Shown piece by piece: positions 1 to 6,791 of a stretch of 8,454 nucleotides of DNA. The stretch lies in the NCBI GenBank assembly GCA_013203245.1, contig JABMOR010000011.1, positions 1 through 8,454 of the forward strand, in the 5' to 3' direction. Origin of the DNA: Candidatus Nitrosopumilus sp. Lineage in GTDB: Archaea > Thermoproteota > Nitrososphaeria > Nitrososphaerales > Nitrosopumilaceae. The position numbers were made by a program, and so were the translations under genes. Below the pieces are notes generated by a model. That model was not told the DNA's origin. It did not search any database and was given only the letters and a program-made list of their open reading frames with translations. The first letter of the stretch is position 1, and every line of letters begins with the position of its first letter.

Positions 1-819
1 GAGATTACAAAATGGAATGATCCTGCAATCACTGCAGCAAATCCAGGATTGAATCTACCTGACAAAGAAATTGTTACAGCACACAGATCAGATGGTTCTG
101 GAACTACTTTCATCTATACTGATTACCTTACTACTGTCAGTCCAAAATGGGATAAACAAGTAGGTACAGGAAAATCTGTTCCATGGCCTTTGGGTCTAGC
201 TGCTGCAGGCAATGAAGGTGTCGCAACAATTGTAAAATCTACAGAATACTCTATTGGATATGTTGAACTTGCTTATGCGTTTCAGTCAGGAATGACTTAT
301 GCATCAATTCAAAATGCTGAGAAATCTGCATTTATTGAACCATCTCTAGACAGCATCTCTGCTGCATCTAGTGGTGTTGCTGACAGTCTGCCTGCTGCCA
401 AGGACAGTTGGGTAGGCGTATCCCTTGTTAATGCGCCAGGACCTAATTCATACCCTATTGCAAGTTTCACATACTTGTTAGTGTACGATGATCTAAAACC
501 AGTAACTAAAAATAAAGAACAAGCAAAAGCCGTAATTCATTTAATTAATTGGATGATTACTGATGGCCAAGAATACTCATCAAGTTTACTGTATGTTCCA
601 CTAGCTGATAAAGTAACAAAACTTGGACAGCAAGGACTACAACAAATAACGTATGATGGAGAAATTCTTTGGGATTATACGGTAGATGCAAGCACTGATT
701 TAGAAATTCCACAATGGATAAGAGACAATGCAAAATGGTGGTCTGAAGGATTGATATCTGATCAAGATTACATTGGTGGATTACAATATCTTATTCAGCA
801 AGGTATTCTCAAAGTCTAA
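1..819 (+). CDS. pstS: Phosphate ABC transporter substrate-binding protein PstS (3' part, 5' end outside window)
   Basis: This is the extracellular phosphate-binding component of the PstSCAB high-affinity phosphate importer. The frame is open from base 1, so the true start lies upstream; 272 residues are visible. The fragment opens with the PstS-typical EITKWNDPAI stretch. It then carries HRSDGSGTT, in which R29, S33, G34 and T35 (counted from base 1) correspond to the phosphate-contacting Arg, Ser, Gly and Thr of E. coli PstS. VPWPLGLAAAGNEGVA and IGYVELAYA follow, as expected for the family. After the binding domain, the last 37 residues (236-272) form a tryptophan-rich extension, IPQWIRDNAKWWSEG and onward, absent from bacterial PstS. 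The same domain occurs twice in the secreted protein at 6788. No pstC, pstA or pstB follows; the gene ends in T-runs, so the rest of the transporter must be upstream or elsewhere. The family assignment is secure; the role of the extension is unknown. Confidence 0.94.
   Translation, partial: EITKWNDPAITAANPGLNLPDKEIVTAHRSDGSGTTFIYTDYLTTVSPKWDKQVGTGKSVPWPLGLAAAGNEGVATIVKSTEYSIGYVELAYAFQSGMTYASIQNAEKSAFIEPSLDSISAASSGVADSLPAAKDSWVGVSLVNAPGPNSYPIASFTYLLVYDDLKPVTKNKEQAKAVIHLINWMITDGQEYSSSLLYVPLADKVTKLGQQGLQQITYDGEILWDYTVDASTDLEIPQWIRDNAKWWSEGLISDQDYIGGLQYLIQQGILKV
706..816 (+). repeat. Tryptophan-rich domain, copy in PstS
   Basis: This encodes the C-terminal 37 residues of PstS: IPQWIRDNAKWWSEGLISD, then a YLIQQGILK ending. 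It matches copy 2 in the 6788 gene at IP-W, A-WW-EG, I-D, YL and G. It is a protein-level repeat and is not notably conserved at the DNA level. Confidence 0.8.
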
Positions 820-847
820 TTTTTTTCAAATTTTTTCTATTTTTTTT
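820..847 (+). terminator. Oligo-T terminator after pstS
   Basis: Three T-runs of seven, six and eight bases (820-826, 831-836, 840-847) start directly at the pstS stop codon, with no stable GC-rich stem. Archaeal RNA polymerase is known to terminate on such T-tracts, so this is a probable 3' end for the pstS transcript. Confidence 0.6.
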
Positions 848-1047
848 AAAATTCTTTAATTCCACTTTGTACTTTTTTATCTGTTGCAATATTGTATGCA
901 TCTCTTGAATGTTAAAATACTTTTTAAATTTTATTTTCAATTTGGCATGTAAAAATTTACAAAAATTCTCTGATGATCAATTTCTAAATATAATTAAAAA
1001 TCTAGTTGAACCAAAAATAATTATAATTTAATAAAAATTATTCATCC
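848..1047. other. Intergenic AT-rich stretch without a supported gene
   Basis: I see no credible coding frame, tRNA or structured RNA in these 200 bases. There are several short A/T runs and a small palindrome at 948-961 (TGTAAA and TTTACA arms around AA), which is not convincing in such AT-rich sequence. The regulatory signals of this gap are concentrated downstream, at 1048-1120. Confidence 0.5.
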
Positions 1048-1069
1048 ATCATATTTTTTGTAATATGAT
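1048..1069. repeat. Inverted repeat upstream of the TATA-like box
   Basis: Perfect 8-base arms, ATCATATT (1048-1055) and AATATGAT (1062-1069), are separated by six bases. The repeat ends just before the TATA-like box at 1070-1084. It contains two copies of the hexamer TCATAT in opposite orientations, the same hexamer found in the inverted repeat on the other side of the box. It could be a dimeric regulator site or an RNA hairpin. The arms are seen directly; the regulatory role is inferred. Confidence 0.45.
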
Positions 1070-1084
1070 TTATTTTCTATATAG
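1070..1084 (+). promoter_or_regulatory. Candidate TATA-type promoter for the secreted protein gene at 1155
   Basis: TTATTTTCTATATAG contains a TATA-like core (CTATATAG). The identical 15 bases recur at 8307-8321, ahead of another gene that begins with a signal peptide. Archaeal TATA boxes lie about 25 bases before the transcription start, which would place the start near 1105-1110 and leave a leader of about 45-50 bases. A second AT-rich candidate, AAAATATATG at 1111-1120, would give a shorter leader. Which one is used cannot be decided from sequence. Confidence 0.45.
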
Positions 1085-1110
1085 ACATATGATGTCTCAG
1101 GTTCATATGT
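1085..1110. repeat. Inverted repeat immediately downstream of the TATA-like box (possible operator)
   Basis: Perfect 8-base arms, ACATATGA (1085-1092) and TCATATGT (1103-1110), are separated by ten bases. The arm centres are 18 bases apart, about two helical turns. The repeat abuts the TATA-like box and overlaps the expected transcription start, a position typical of repressor sites. Together with 1048-1069 it gives four TCATAT half-sites in 62 bases. The regulator is unknown; with pstS next door a phosphate-linked one is possible but unsupported. Confidence 0.45.
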
Positions 1111-1154
1111 AAAATATATGCTCATGGTTGATATCTCTGTATCTGTAAACTTGA

Positions 1155-2510
1155 TTGTTGAATATCTTACAAAACAAAAACAGGTTTACAAAATATACTT
1201 TTTTGTCTTTGAGTGCTGTATTTGTTCTACTTTTGGTGTCAATTCCAAGCTTGGCTTTTTCTGACGGATCTGTCAAAGATGGATTCTTCACCAAGTATTC
1301 CTCTGATGGCAAATATCAAATTGAAATGAAATGGTCTCCTTCTGGCGAAATGAAACCTGATACTGATTATTTTGTCATGTTTACGATAAAAGATGCCCAT
1401 ACACAGAAATCTCTTGATGAGAATTCTTTTGATCTCAAAATCACTCAAAATGATAAATCTATCGACACTTACCTTAAAGAATCAGATTCAAGTATATTTG
1501 CTAAAAAATTTCTTTTTACAGATAGTGGGATAGTCAACTTTATCTTGTCTGATATTAATAATTCTAATCAAAGTGTAGATTTTTCAATGAAATTAGGTTC
1601 TGAACAAAGTTCTCTTGTTAAAGATACTGGTTTTACCTCAAAACGTAAAGTTGGTGGCGCACCCGTAATATTTGCATGTGGCTTTGAAAAAAATGCAATA
1701 ACACTTCAAAAATGTTACGAAACTCAAACTAATGATAATTATGGATGGTTTGGTAAAGTAAATTTCATAATATATGCTCCAGGATGGAATCAAGATTCTG
1801 ATAAAGTTGAAACCATTGGAGGTACTGAAGCAGATAAACTAACATTAAGTTCACGTTCAGACAATCATCCCTATCAAGAACTTGGAAAATGTGGTGGCTT
1901 TTCTGAAACAGGTCCTGACACAGGTCTCTTTGTTGGGCGTGTAAAATTAAGCGGACATGATCATGATGTTAATGGAGATGGAGTTTTGGATAAGAAATTT
2001 GGAAAAACTAAATGTTCAAACTCCCCAATAGACGAATATGCAAAAATAGAAGCAGGCAGAAAAGGTGCAGTTACACTAACCTGGCAATATCAAGATGATC
2101 CGGTGAAAGTAGTTTCAAAAAGTATCAACTTTCATTGGAATGTAGGAAAACTCAATTTCCTACAAAATCTATACAATGTTGATGATACAATAGAATTTAC
2201 ATTCTATGACAGAGATATGTACAAAGTAGGTGAAAAAGAATTTGATTTGAACTTTAAAGTATACTCAGACAGTGATCTAGCTGGAATTGAAATCCAAACA
2301 GGACAAAATTACAAATTTAAAGATCCTTTCAGTTTTACTGTAAACACTGAAAAAACAGTGGGTACATCATTACGTGTTTCAGATGGGGATACTATCTATG
2401 TTCAATATGATGATTGTACATTGCCTGTAGCTAATGATAAATTTGGATTCACATATTCAGATGACGAATGTATGGAAGTTATTGCAAAAACCCTAGTCTA
2501 TACTTACTGA
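1155..2510 (+). CDS. Secreted protein of unknown function with thaumarchaeal surface-protein features
   Basis: This 451-residue exported protein has no function I can name. A signal peptide is clear: Lys/Arg-containing N-terminus (1-13), hydrophobic core (about 15-32) and a likely cut after PSLA (residue 34). Residues 45-148 look like a beta-sandwich domain common in thaumarchaeal exported proteins (KYQIEMKW, DYFVMFTIKD, then FTDSGIVNFIL). The second half has an ETGPDTGLFVGRVKL motif (251-265), similar to repeats in thaumarchaeal S-layer-like proteins. Directly after it, DVNGDGVLD (271-279) resembles a calcium-binding DxNxDGxxD loop. Six cysteines (175, 187, 246, 287, 421, 439) lie only in the second half and could pair as disulfides. 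There is no C-terminal membrane anchor. The start is TTG: an in-frame TGA ends at 1154 and no ATG fits before the signal peptide; TTG at 1158 is an equal alternative. Two TGA stops end the gene. An extracellular or S-layer-associated role is inferred. Confidence 0.85.
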   Translation: MLNILQNKNRFTKYTFLSLSAVFVLLLVSIPSLAFSDGSVKDGFFTKYSSDGKYQIEMKWSPSGEMKPDTDYFVMFTIKDAHTQKSLDENSFDLKITQNDKSIDTYLKESDSSIFAKKFLFTDSGIVNFILSDINNSNQSVDFSMKLGSEQSSLVKDTGFTSKRKVGGAPVIFACGFEKNAITLQKCYETQTNDNYGWFGKVNFIIYAPGWNQDSDKVETIGGTEADKLTLSSRSDNHPYQELGKCGGFSETGPDTGLFVGRVKLSGHDHDVNGDGVLDKKFGKTKCSNSPIDEYAKIEAGRKGAVTLTWQYQDDPVKVVSKSINFHWNVGKLNFLQNLYNVDDTIEFTFYDRDMYKVGEKEFDLNFKVYSDSDLAGIEIQTGQNYKFKDPFSFTVNTEKTVGTSLRVSDGDTIYVQYDDCTLPVANDKFGFTYSDDECMEVIAKTLVYTY

Positions 2511-2518
2511 TGATATCA

Positions 2519-2540
2519 TGAAAAATTGTCATATTTTTCA
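2519..2540 (+). terminator. Weak hairpin with T-run after the secreted protein gene
   Basis: Arms TGAAAAAT (2519-2526) and ATTTTTCA (2533-2540) can pair around a six-base loop, and the second arm contains a run of five T. The hairpin lies 9 bases after the stop codon and before the MoxR gene, so it may separate the two transcription units. The stem is very AT-rich, so this is a weak call. Confidence 0.35.
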
Positions 2541-2550
2541 AATGAATCTT

Positions 2551-2559
2551 GCTATTAAT
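2551..2559 (+). promoter_or_regulatory. Possible TATA-like box for the MoxR cluster
   Basis: GCTATTAAT lies about 23-31 bases before the ATG at 2582, the spacing expected if transcription starts at or next to the start codon. No Shine-Dalgarno sequence precedes this ATG, which fits a leaderless message. The match to a TATA box is imperfect, so position is the main argument. Confidence 0.3.
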
Positions 2560-2581
2560 CCAAAAATTCTAATCTAAAGAT

Positions 2582-3604
2582 ATGGCCCTTAGAGAAAATC
2601 ACGTAAATTACTCTGTTTCAAATGATGAAATCAAAAAACTAAATGAACAGGCTCAAAAATATGCTGAAAAATTAAGTGCTGTTCTTAACGAATCCCATAA
2701 AGTTATCATAGGTCAACAAGATGCATTGCAAAAAATTCTTATTTCAATAATATCTGATGGCCACGTTTTACTTGAAAGCGTTCCAGGACTTGCAAAAACA
2801 TTAATGGTAAAAACCATGTCACAGATATTTGATGTAAATCATGTCAGAATTCAGTTTACGCCAGACTTGCTTCCAGCAGATATTTTAGGAACAAAAATTT
2901 ACAAAAATACTTCAGGATCTTTTGTGACACAAAAAGGTCCTATATTTCACAATTTTGTACTTGCTGATGAAATCAACAGGGCACCACCAAAGGTTCAATC
3001 CGCATTACTTGAAGCAATGCAAGAAAGAAATGTAACTATTCATGGTGAAACATATGAATTGGAAAAACCATTTCTGGTTTTAGCTACACAAAATCCAATT
3101 GAAAATGAAGGAACATACAAACTTCCTGAGGCACAAGTTGACAGATTTGCTTTAAAAATTTTAATTGATTATCCATCAAAACAAGAAGAAATTGAAATTA
3201 TTGAAAAAAATTCTTCAACCCAAACAAACACAATTAAATCAATTATCAACTCAGGTGAAATTCTCGAGATTCAAAAGTTTAATAAAAAAATTTATGCTGA
3301 CAGAGTAATCACAGAATACATTGCAGATATTGTAAACGCAACTAGGAATCCAAAAGATTATGATCTAGATTTAGAAAACATGATAGAATTTGGTGCATCG
3401 CCTAGAGCATCAATTTGGTTGATGCGAACTGCAAAAGCTAATGCGTTGCTTAATGGACGAGGTTTTGTGATTCCAGAAGATGTCAAAGCAGTTGCACATG
3501 AAGTTTTACGTCATAGAATAATTTTGACATTTGAGGCAGAGGTAAATGGAATAACTTCAGACAAGGTGATTGATTTTGTTTTAGAAAAAATTAACCCTCC
3601 TTAA
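2582..3604 (+). CDS. MoxR family AAA+ ATPase
   Basis: This cytosolic ATPase belongs to the MoxR group of AAA+ proteins, chaperone-like machines that work with VWA-domain partners in maturing or metal-loading protein complexes. At 340 residues it has normal length. Motifs in order: Walker A at 65-73 (ESVPGLAKT, with K72 and T73), Walker B at 125-130 (FVLADE, D129 and E130) followed by INRAPPKVQSALLEAMQE, sensor 1 ATQNP at 168-172, the arginine-finger region EAQVDRF at 183-189 (R188), and sensor 2 GASPRA at 271-276 (R275). All ATPase residues are present. The Walker A begins with Ser66 where most MoxR proteins have Gly. It is the first gene of the cluster, with one base between its stop and the DUF58 start. 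The family is certain; the client is unknown. Confidence 0.95.
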   Translation: MALRENHVNYSVSNDEIKKLNEQAQKYAEKLSAVLNESHKVIIGQQDALQKILISIISDGHVLLESVPGLAKTLMVKTMSQIFDVNHVRIQFTPDLLPADILGTKIYKNTSGSFVTQKGPIFHNFVLADEINRAPPKVQSALLEAMQERNVTIHGETYELEKPFLVLATQNPIENEGTYKLPEAQVDRFALKILIDYPSKQEEIEIIEKNSSTQTNTIKSIINSGEILEIQKFNKKIYADRVITEYIADIVNATRNPKDYDLDLENMIEFGASPRASIWLMRTAKANALLNGRGFVIPEDVKAVAHEVLRHRIILTFEAEVNGITSDKVIDFVLEKINPP

Positions 3605-3605
3605 A

Positions 3606-4478
3606 ATGACTGAACTTTCTGAACTCTTGAAACAGGTAAAAAACTTGGAAATTACGACTAGAAATCTAGTTGAAGGCATGAACTCAGGAAATTACAGGTC
3701 AAGATTTAGGGGTGGAGGAATAGAATTCTTTGAAGTTCGTGAATATGCTGCAGGTGACGATGCAAGAAGAATAGATTGGAATGTATCTGCAAGATACAAT
3801 GATCTTTTTGTAAAGGAATTTGTTGAAGAAAAGGAACTCAATGTATATGTTGTAATTGATTTGTCTGCAAGCCATGATTTTGGTTATCTAAAAAGTAAGA
3901 AAGAACTTGGATGTGAGGTGGCAGCATCATTGATGTTTTCTGCATTAAAGAATAATGACAGAGTGGGGATGGGACTTTTTACAGATTCGTTAGAGAAATT
4001 TATCCCCGCAAAAAAAGGAAAAAAACACATGATGGAAATTCTTCAAAACTTGCTAGATTATTCTCCAAAAAGTACAAAAACAGATATCTTTAGATCTCTT
4101 TTTCAGTTACAAACCAATTTGAAGCGTAGAAGTATGGTCTATATCGTTTCTGATTTTATTTCAGATTCATTTGTAAAACCATTGAAATATCTGAAATCAA
4201 AACATCAGATTGTTTTAGTAAATATTTCAGATATTCGTGAAACACAAATTCCAGAAATAGGCTATGTGTATTTAGAAGATGCAGAATCAGGAGAACAAAT
4301 TTTTGTAAATACGTCTGATAAAAAGTTTCAAGAACAATATTCAATCCTTATTAAAAAAACAAGAGAAAAAAATGAATATGAAATGAAAAAATTAGGAATT
4401 GATTTCCTAAATATTTCAAATGAAGAATCTTTTGATATTACGTTTAATCGACACATTGGAAAGAGGAGGAAAAACTAA
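3606..4478 (+). CDS. DUF58 domain-containing protein (VWA-like fold)
   Basis: DUF58 proteins are the usual neighbours of MoxR ATPases and are thought to be its soluble, VWA-like partners. The 290-residue protein has the diagnostic block at 36-63, GGGIEFFEVREYAAGDD followed by RRIDW and SAR. A metal-site (MIDAS-like) DxSxS motif follows at 85-89 (DLSAS), with T159 and D183 (VSDF) as candidates for the remaining metal-site residues. There is no signal peptide or membrane segment, so it should be cytosolic; some bacterial DUF58 proteins carry N-terminal membrane helices that are missing here. Its ATG is one base after the MoxR stop, without a clear ribosome binding site. Its TAA overlaps the next ATG by one base, so translation is probably coupled. 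The family is clear; the molecular role is known only in general terms. Confidence 0.93.
   Translation: MTELSELLKQVKNLEITTRNLVEGMNSGNYRSRFRGGGIEFFEVREYAAGDDARRIDWNVSARYNDLFVKEFVEEKELNVYVVIDLSASHDFGYLKSKKELGCEVAASLMFSALKNNDRVGMGLFTDSLEKFIPAKKGKKHMMEILQNLLDYSPKSTKTDIFRSLFQLQTNLKRRSMVYIVSDFISDSFVKPLKYLKSKHQIVLVNISDIRETQIPEIGYVYLEDAESGEQIFVNTSDKKFQEQYSILIKKTREKNEYEMKKLGIDFLNISNEESFDITFNRHIGKRRKN
4463..4469 (+). promoter_or_regulatory. Strong Shine-Dalgarno sequence for the VWA gene
   Basis: GAGGAGG ends eight bases before the ATG at 4478 and lies inside the last codons of the DUF58 gene. It is the only strong ribosome binding site in the cluster and confirms the VWA start. It suggests that this internal gene is also initiated independently. 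Confidence 0.7.
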
Positions 4479-5428
4479 TGGGAATTCAATTTGAATATCT
4501 CTATGCAATGTTTTTGCTATTGGTAATTCCTGGAATCTATTTTTTATATTCAAAGTATAATGCTGAAAAAAAGGATTCAATTTTAAAATTCAGCTCGTTA
4601 AAAATTGTAAAAAAATCAATAATGGAAAAAAACTTTCTTCGAAAACATTTGCCATTTGTTTTGATGATGGGTATTCTTGGTTTGGCAATAGTTGCACTGG
4701 CAAATCCTCAGATTCCAATATTGTCAGTTGAAAAAGGAATCAATTTGAGCATAGTTTTAGATGGGTCAGAGAGTATGGCTGCCACAGATTATGCGCCTAC
4801 ACGTCTAGATGCTGCTAAAAACGCAATTAGCACTCTAATTACAAGAATAGGCCATCAAAATAACGTAGGAGTCGTTCTCTTTGAATCAGGAGCTACAACA
4901 ATATCGTACCTTTCTCCAGATAAAGAAAAATCAATAAATGCAATTTCATCAATTGAACAAGGTCAGGGTGCCACTGCAATTGGGGATGGACTTGCACTAG
5001 GAATAGATATGGCCTCATCAATTCCAGACAAAAAGGGAGTAGTTATTTTACTTAGTGATGGAGTTCATAATTCAGGTCTAGTTACACCAGAAGAGGCAAT
5101 TGAATATGCAAAAATCAATCATATTTCGATTCATACGATTGGATTAGGTTCCATAGAGCCTGTTTATCTGAGAGATGATATCTATGGGGAGCCTCAATAT
5201 GCAGAACTAGATGAAAATACACTTGCTGCAATCGCACAAGAGACTGGAGGAAATTATTACAAATCCCTTGATGAGCAAACACTAAATGAAATATTTGTCA
5301 GTCTTAGTTCCAATCTCGAATATGAAATGGAATATTCTACAATAAGAGATTGGTTCATATCTGCTGCAATTGGATTGCTATTGATAAATACCTACATTAT
5401 TTATGGCCGATACAGAATTGTCGTGTAA
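4478..5428 (+). CDS. BatA-like membrane-anchored VWA domain protein
   Basis: This 316-residue protein matches the BatA architecture of bacterial aerotolerance (Bat) operons in length and order. The N-terminal BatA-type region has membrane helices at about 8-24 and 58-76, the second ending in ALANPQIP as in the family. A VWA domain spans about 89-275, and a third helix lies at 293-309. The metal-site (MIDAS) residues are present: DGSES at 95-99, T166 in GATAIGDGL, and D194 in LLSDG. The stretch LDENTLAAIAQETGGNYY (244-261) is also typical of BatA. The VWA domain lies between helices 2 and 3; its side of the membrane is not fixed by sequence, though in bacterial models it can face outward. A strong GAGGAGG precedes the start, which overlaps the DUF58 stop by one base. 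Metal-dependent binding to partners encoded alongside is inferred. Confidence 0.92.
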   Translation: MGIQFEYLYAMFLLLVIPGIYFLYSKYNAEKKDSILKFSSLKIVKKSIMEKNFLRKHLPFVLMMGILGLAIVALANPQIPILSVEKGINLSIVLDGSESMAATDYAPTRLDAAKNAISTLITRIGHQNNVGVVLFESGATTISYLSPDKEKSINAISSIEQGQGATAIGDGLALGIDMASSIPDKKGVVILLSDGVHNSGLVTPEEAIEYAKINHISIHTIGLGSIEPVYLRDDIYGEPQYAELDENTLAAIAQETGGNYYKSLDEQTLNEIFVSLSSNLEYEMEYSTIRDWFISAAIGLLLINTYIIYGRYRIVV

Positions 5429-5453
5429 ACAACTAGAGTTCATTAATGATTTA

Positions 5454-6791
5454 ATGAACCGACTTTCTTTAATAGAATTCAAATTGATCTTTTTTTTGAT
5501 ACCTTTTGTTTTTCTTGCAAACATTGCATATGCAGATGATGCAGAAATCCAAATGGACTGGTTAATTGAAGGACAAGTAGATAAACAAAGTGTTACCTCA
5601 CAAGAACTTGAAATTATTTCAAGTTATGAACTTGTATCTAAAAATACGGCATTGTCTAAACCCATTTATGAAAAATTCATTACTGACAACAAATATTCAA
5701 TTAGGGGTGACAAAATTACAATTGATTCAGAAGAAGGTCAGATTTTAAATGGGGCATTAATTGAACAAAGAGATCTTAGACAAGAAAATTTTCAACATAG
5801 AATAAAAATTTCTGATAGATTCTCAGATGGCTATGTCCAAATTGCACAAGCATTGTTAGATCCTATCGGCAATAGCAAATATCTGATAAAAGGGCAATCT
5901 TTGGATTATAATCCAAATTCAAACTTGGAATTATTTGTTCTTGAGCGTGGTTATTCTATGGATAATTTGGAAGCAATTCCAAATGATATCTTTACTCCTA
6001 AAGAATTCACATTGGGGCGACAACTAATGAAAGACGCTGTGAGGAATGGTGAAGGTGAATTTGATCTGAGAGACTATTCTCCAAACTATTTGTTACTAAA
6101 CAAAGAACAAATTCAAGAAAGAATGATTAATGCATTTTCAGAACAGACTTCACAAATCTTCAATGACATAATGTCTGGCAAAAAATTACAGCCTGATGGT
6201 ACTTTGGTAAATACCGTAGTTTCACAACCTACACGAGATTCTGGAAGCATATTTGATAATTTCAAATTTGAACAACCAAAATTCGAAAATACAAAACATA
6301 TTCGTGATTCATTACAAAGTGCACCATTCCAAGTAATGGAGATTACTCAAAACTTTGAAGAAATCTCACTACTATTGATTATCCCAGTATTTACTGCATT
6401 GGCAGTATTTGGATATCTAATGCACAAAAAACTATCCCAGAGAAAATCTGAAGAGCCCTTATTACAAGTCTCTAAACCTCAAATTGATTTTAGAGAATTA
6501 ACACAATCTATGCTTAGCAAATCTCAAAGTCTGTATGAAGATAACAAAAGAAAAGAGGCTTTTGAAATTCTCAGCCAGGCAATTAGATATTATTATTCTC
6601 AAAACATGAAAATTTACAAAGAAATGACAAATCATGATTTGTTAAGTATTTTAGCAAAATCAAATGTATATGACCAAGTAAAAGACTGGCTTTTGCTTTG
6701 TGGAAGTGTAGAATATGCAAAGTACGATTCAAGTAATGATGACTTTAAGAATATTCTGTCAAAATTCTCAAGAGAGGCTTTTCTTAGATGA
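5454..6791 (+). CDS. One-pass membrane protein with exported N-terminal region and helical cytosolic tail (unknown; possible BatD/DUF4129-like partner)
   Basis: I do not recognise this 445-residue protein by name. I start it at ATG 5454 because this gives a normal signal peptide (MNRLSLIEFK, hydrophobic core, cut after ANIAYA at residue 27). An in-frame ATG at 5403 would add 17 polar residues and overlap the VWA gene by 26 bases. Residues 28-300 are exported, polar, cysteine-free and match no family I can name. A membrane helix follows at about 304-323, then a basic stop-transfer segment (HKKLSQRK). The cytosolic tail (about 343-445) is helical: KEAFEILSQAIRYYYSQ, MTNHDLL and EYAKY follow the pattern of DUF4129-like tails found in MoxR-DUF58-VWA operons. 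The tail could meet MoxR or DUF58 inside the cell while the front part meets the client outside; this is inference. Its stop overlaps the next start in ATGATGA. Confidence 0.82.
   Translation: MNRLSLIEFKLIFFLIPFVFLANIAYADDAEIQMDWLIEGQVDKQSVTSQELEIISSYELVSKNTALSKPIYEKFITDNKYSIRGDKITIDSEEGQILNGALIEQRDLRQENFQHRIKISDRFSDGYVQIAQALLDPIGNSKYLIKGQSLDYNPNSNLELFVLERGYSMDNLEAIPNDIFTPKEFTLGRQLMKDAVRNGEGEFDLRDYSPNYLLLNKEQIQERMINAFSEQTSQIFNDIMSGKKLQPDGTLVNTVVSQPTRDSGSIFDNFKFEQPKFENTKHIRDSLQSAPFQVMEITQNFEEISLLLIIPVFTALAVFGYLMHKKLSQRKSEEPLLQVSKPQIDFRELTQSMLSKSQSLYEDNKRKEAFEILSQAIRYYYSQNMKIYKEMTNHDLLSILAKSNVYDQVKDWLLLCGSVEYAKYDSSNDDFKNILSKFSREAFLR

Noticed and set aside
948..961. Small palindrome TGTAAA-AA-TTTACA
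   Set aside because: Six-base AT-rich arms are expected by chance in this composition, and it is not close to a promoter or gene end.
1124..1264. Plus-strand ATG frame of 46 codons upstream of and overlapping the secreted protein gene
   Set aside because: It is in a different frame from the signal peptide and overlaps most of it, with no ribosome binding site; a leader peptide or frameshift is possible but nothing supports it.
1103..1312. Minus-strand open frame of 69 codons
   Set aside because: It overlaps the start and signal peptide of the secreted protein gene on the other strand, has low-complexity content and no recognisable domain.
1239..1448. Minus-strand open frame of 69 codons
   Set aside because: It lies wholly inside the secreted protein gene and is an antisense shadow rich in Arg and Ile/Phe, with no family features.
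4156..4344. Minus-strand open frame of 62 codons
   Set aside because: It lies inside the well-supported DUF58 gene and has no start signal or domain.
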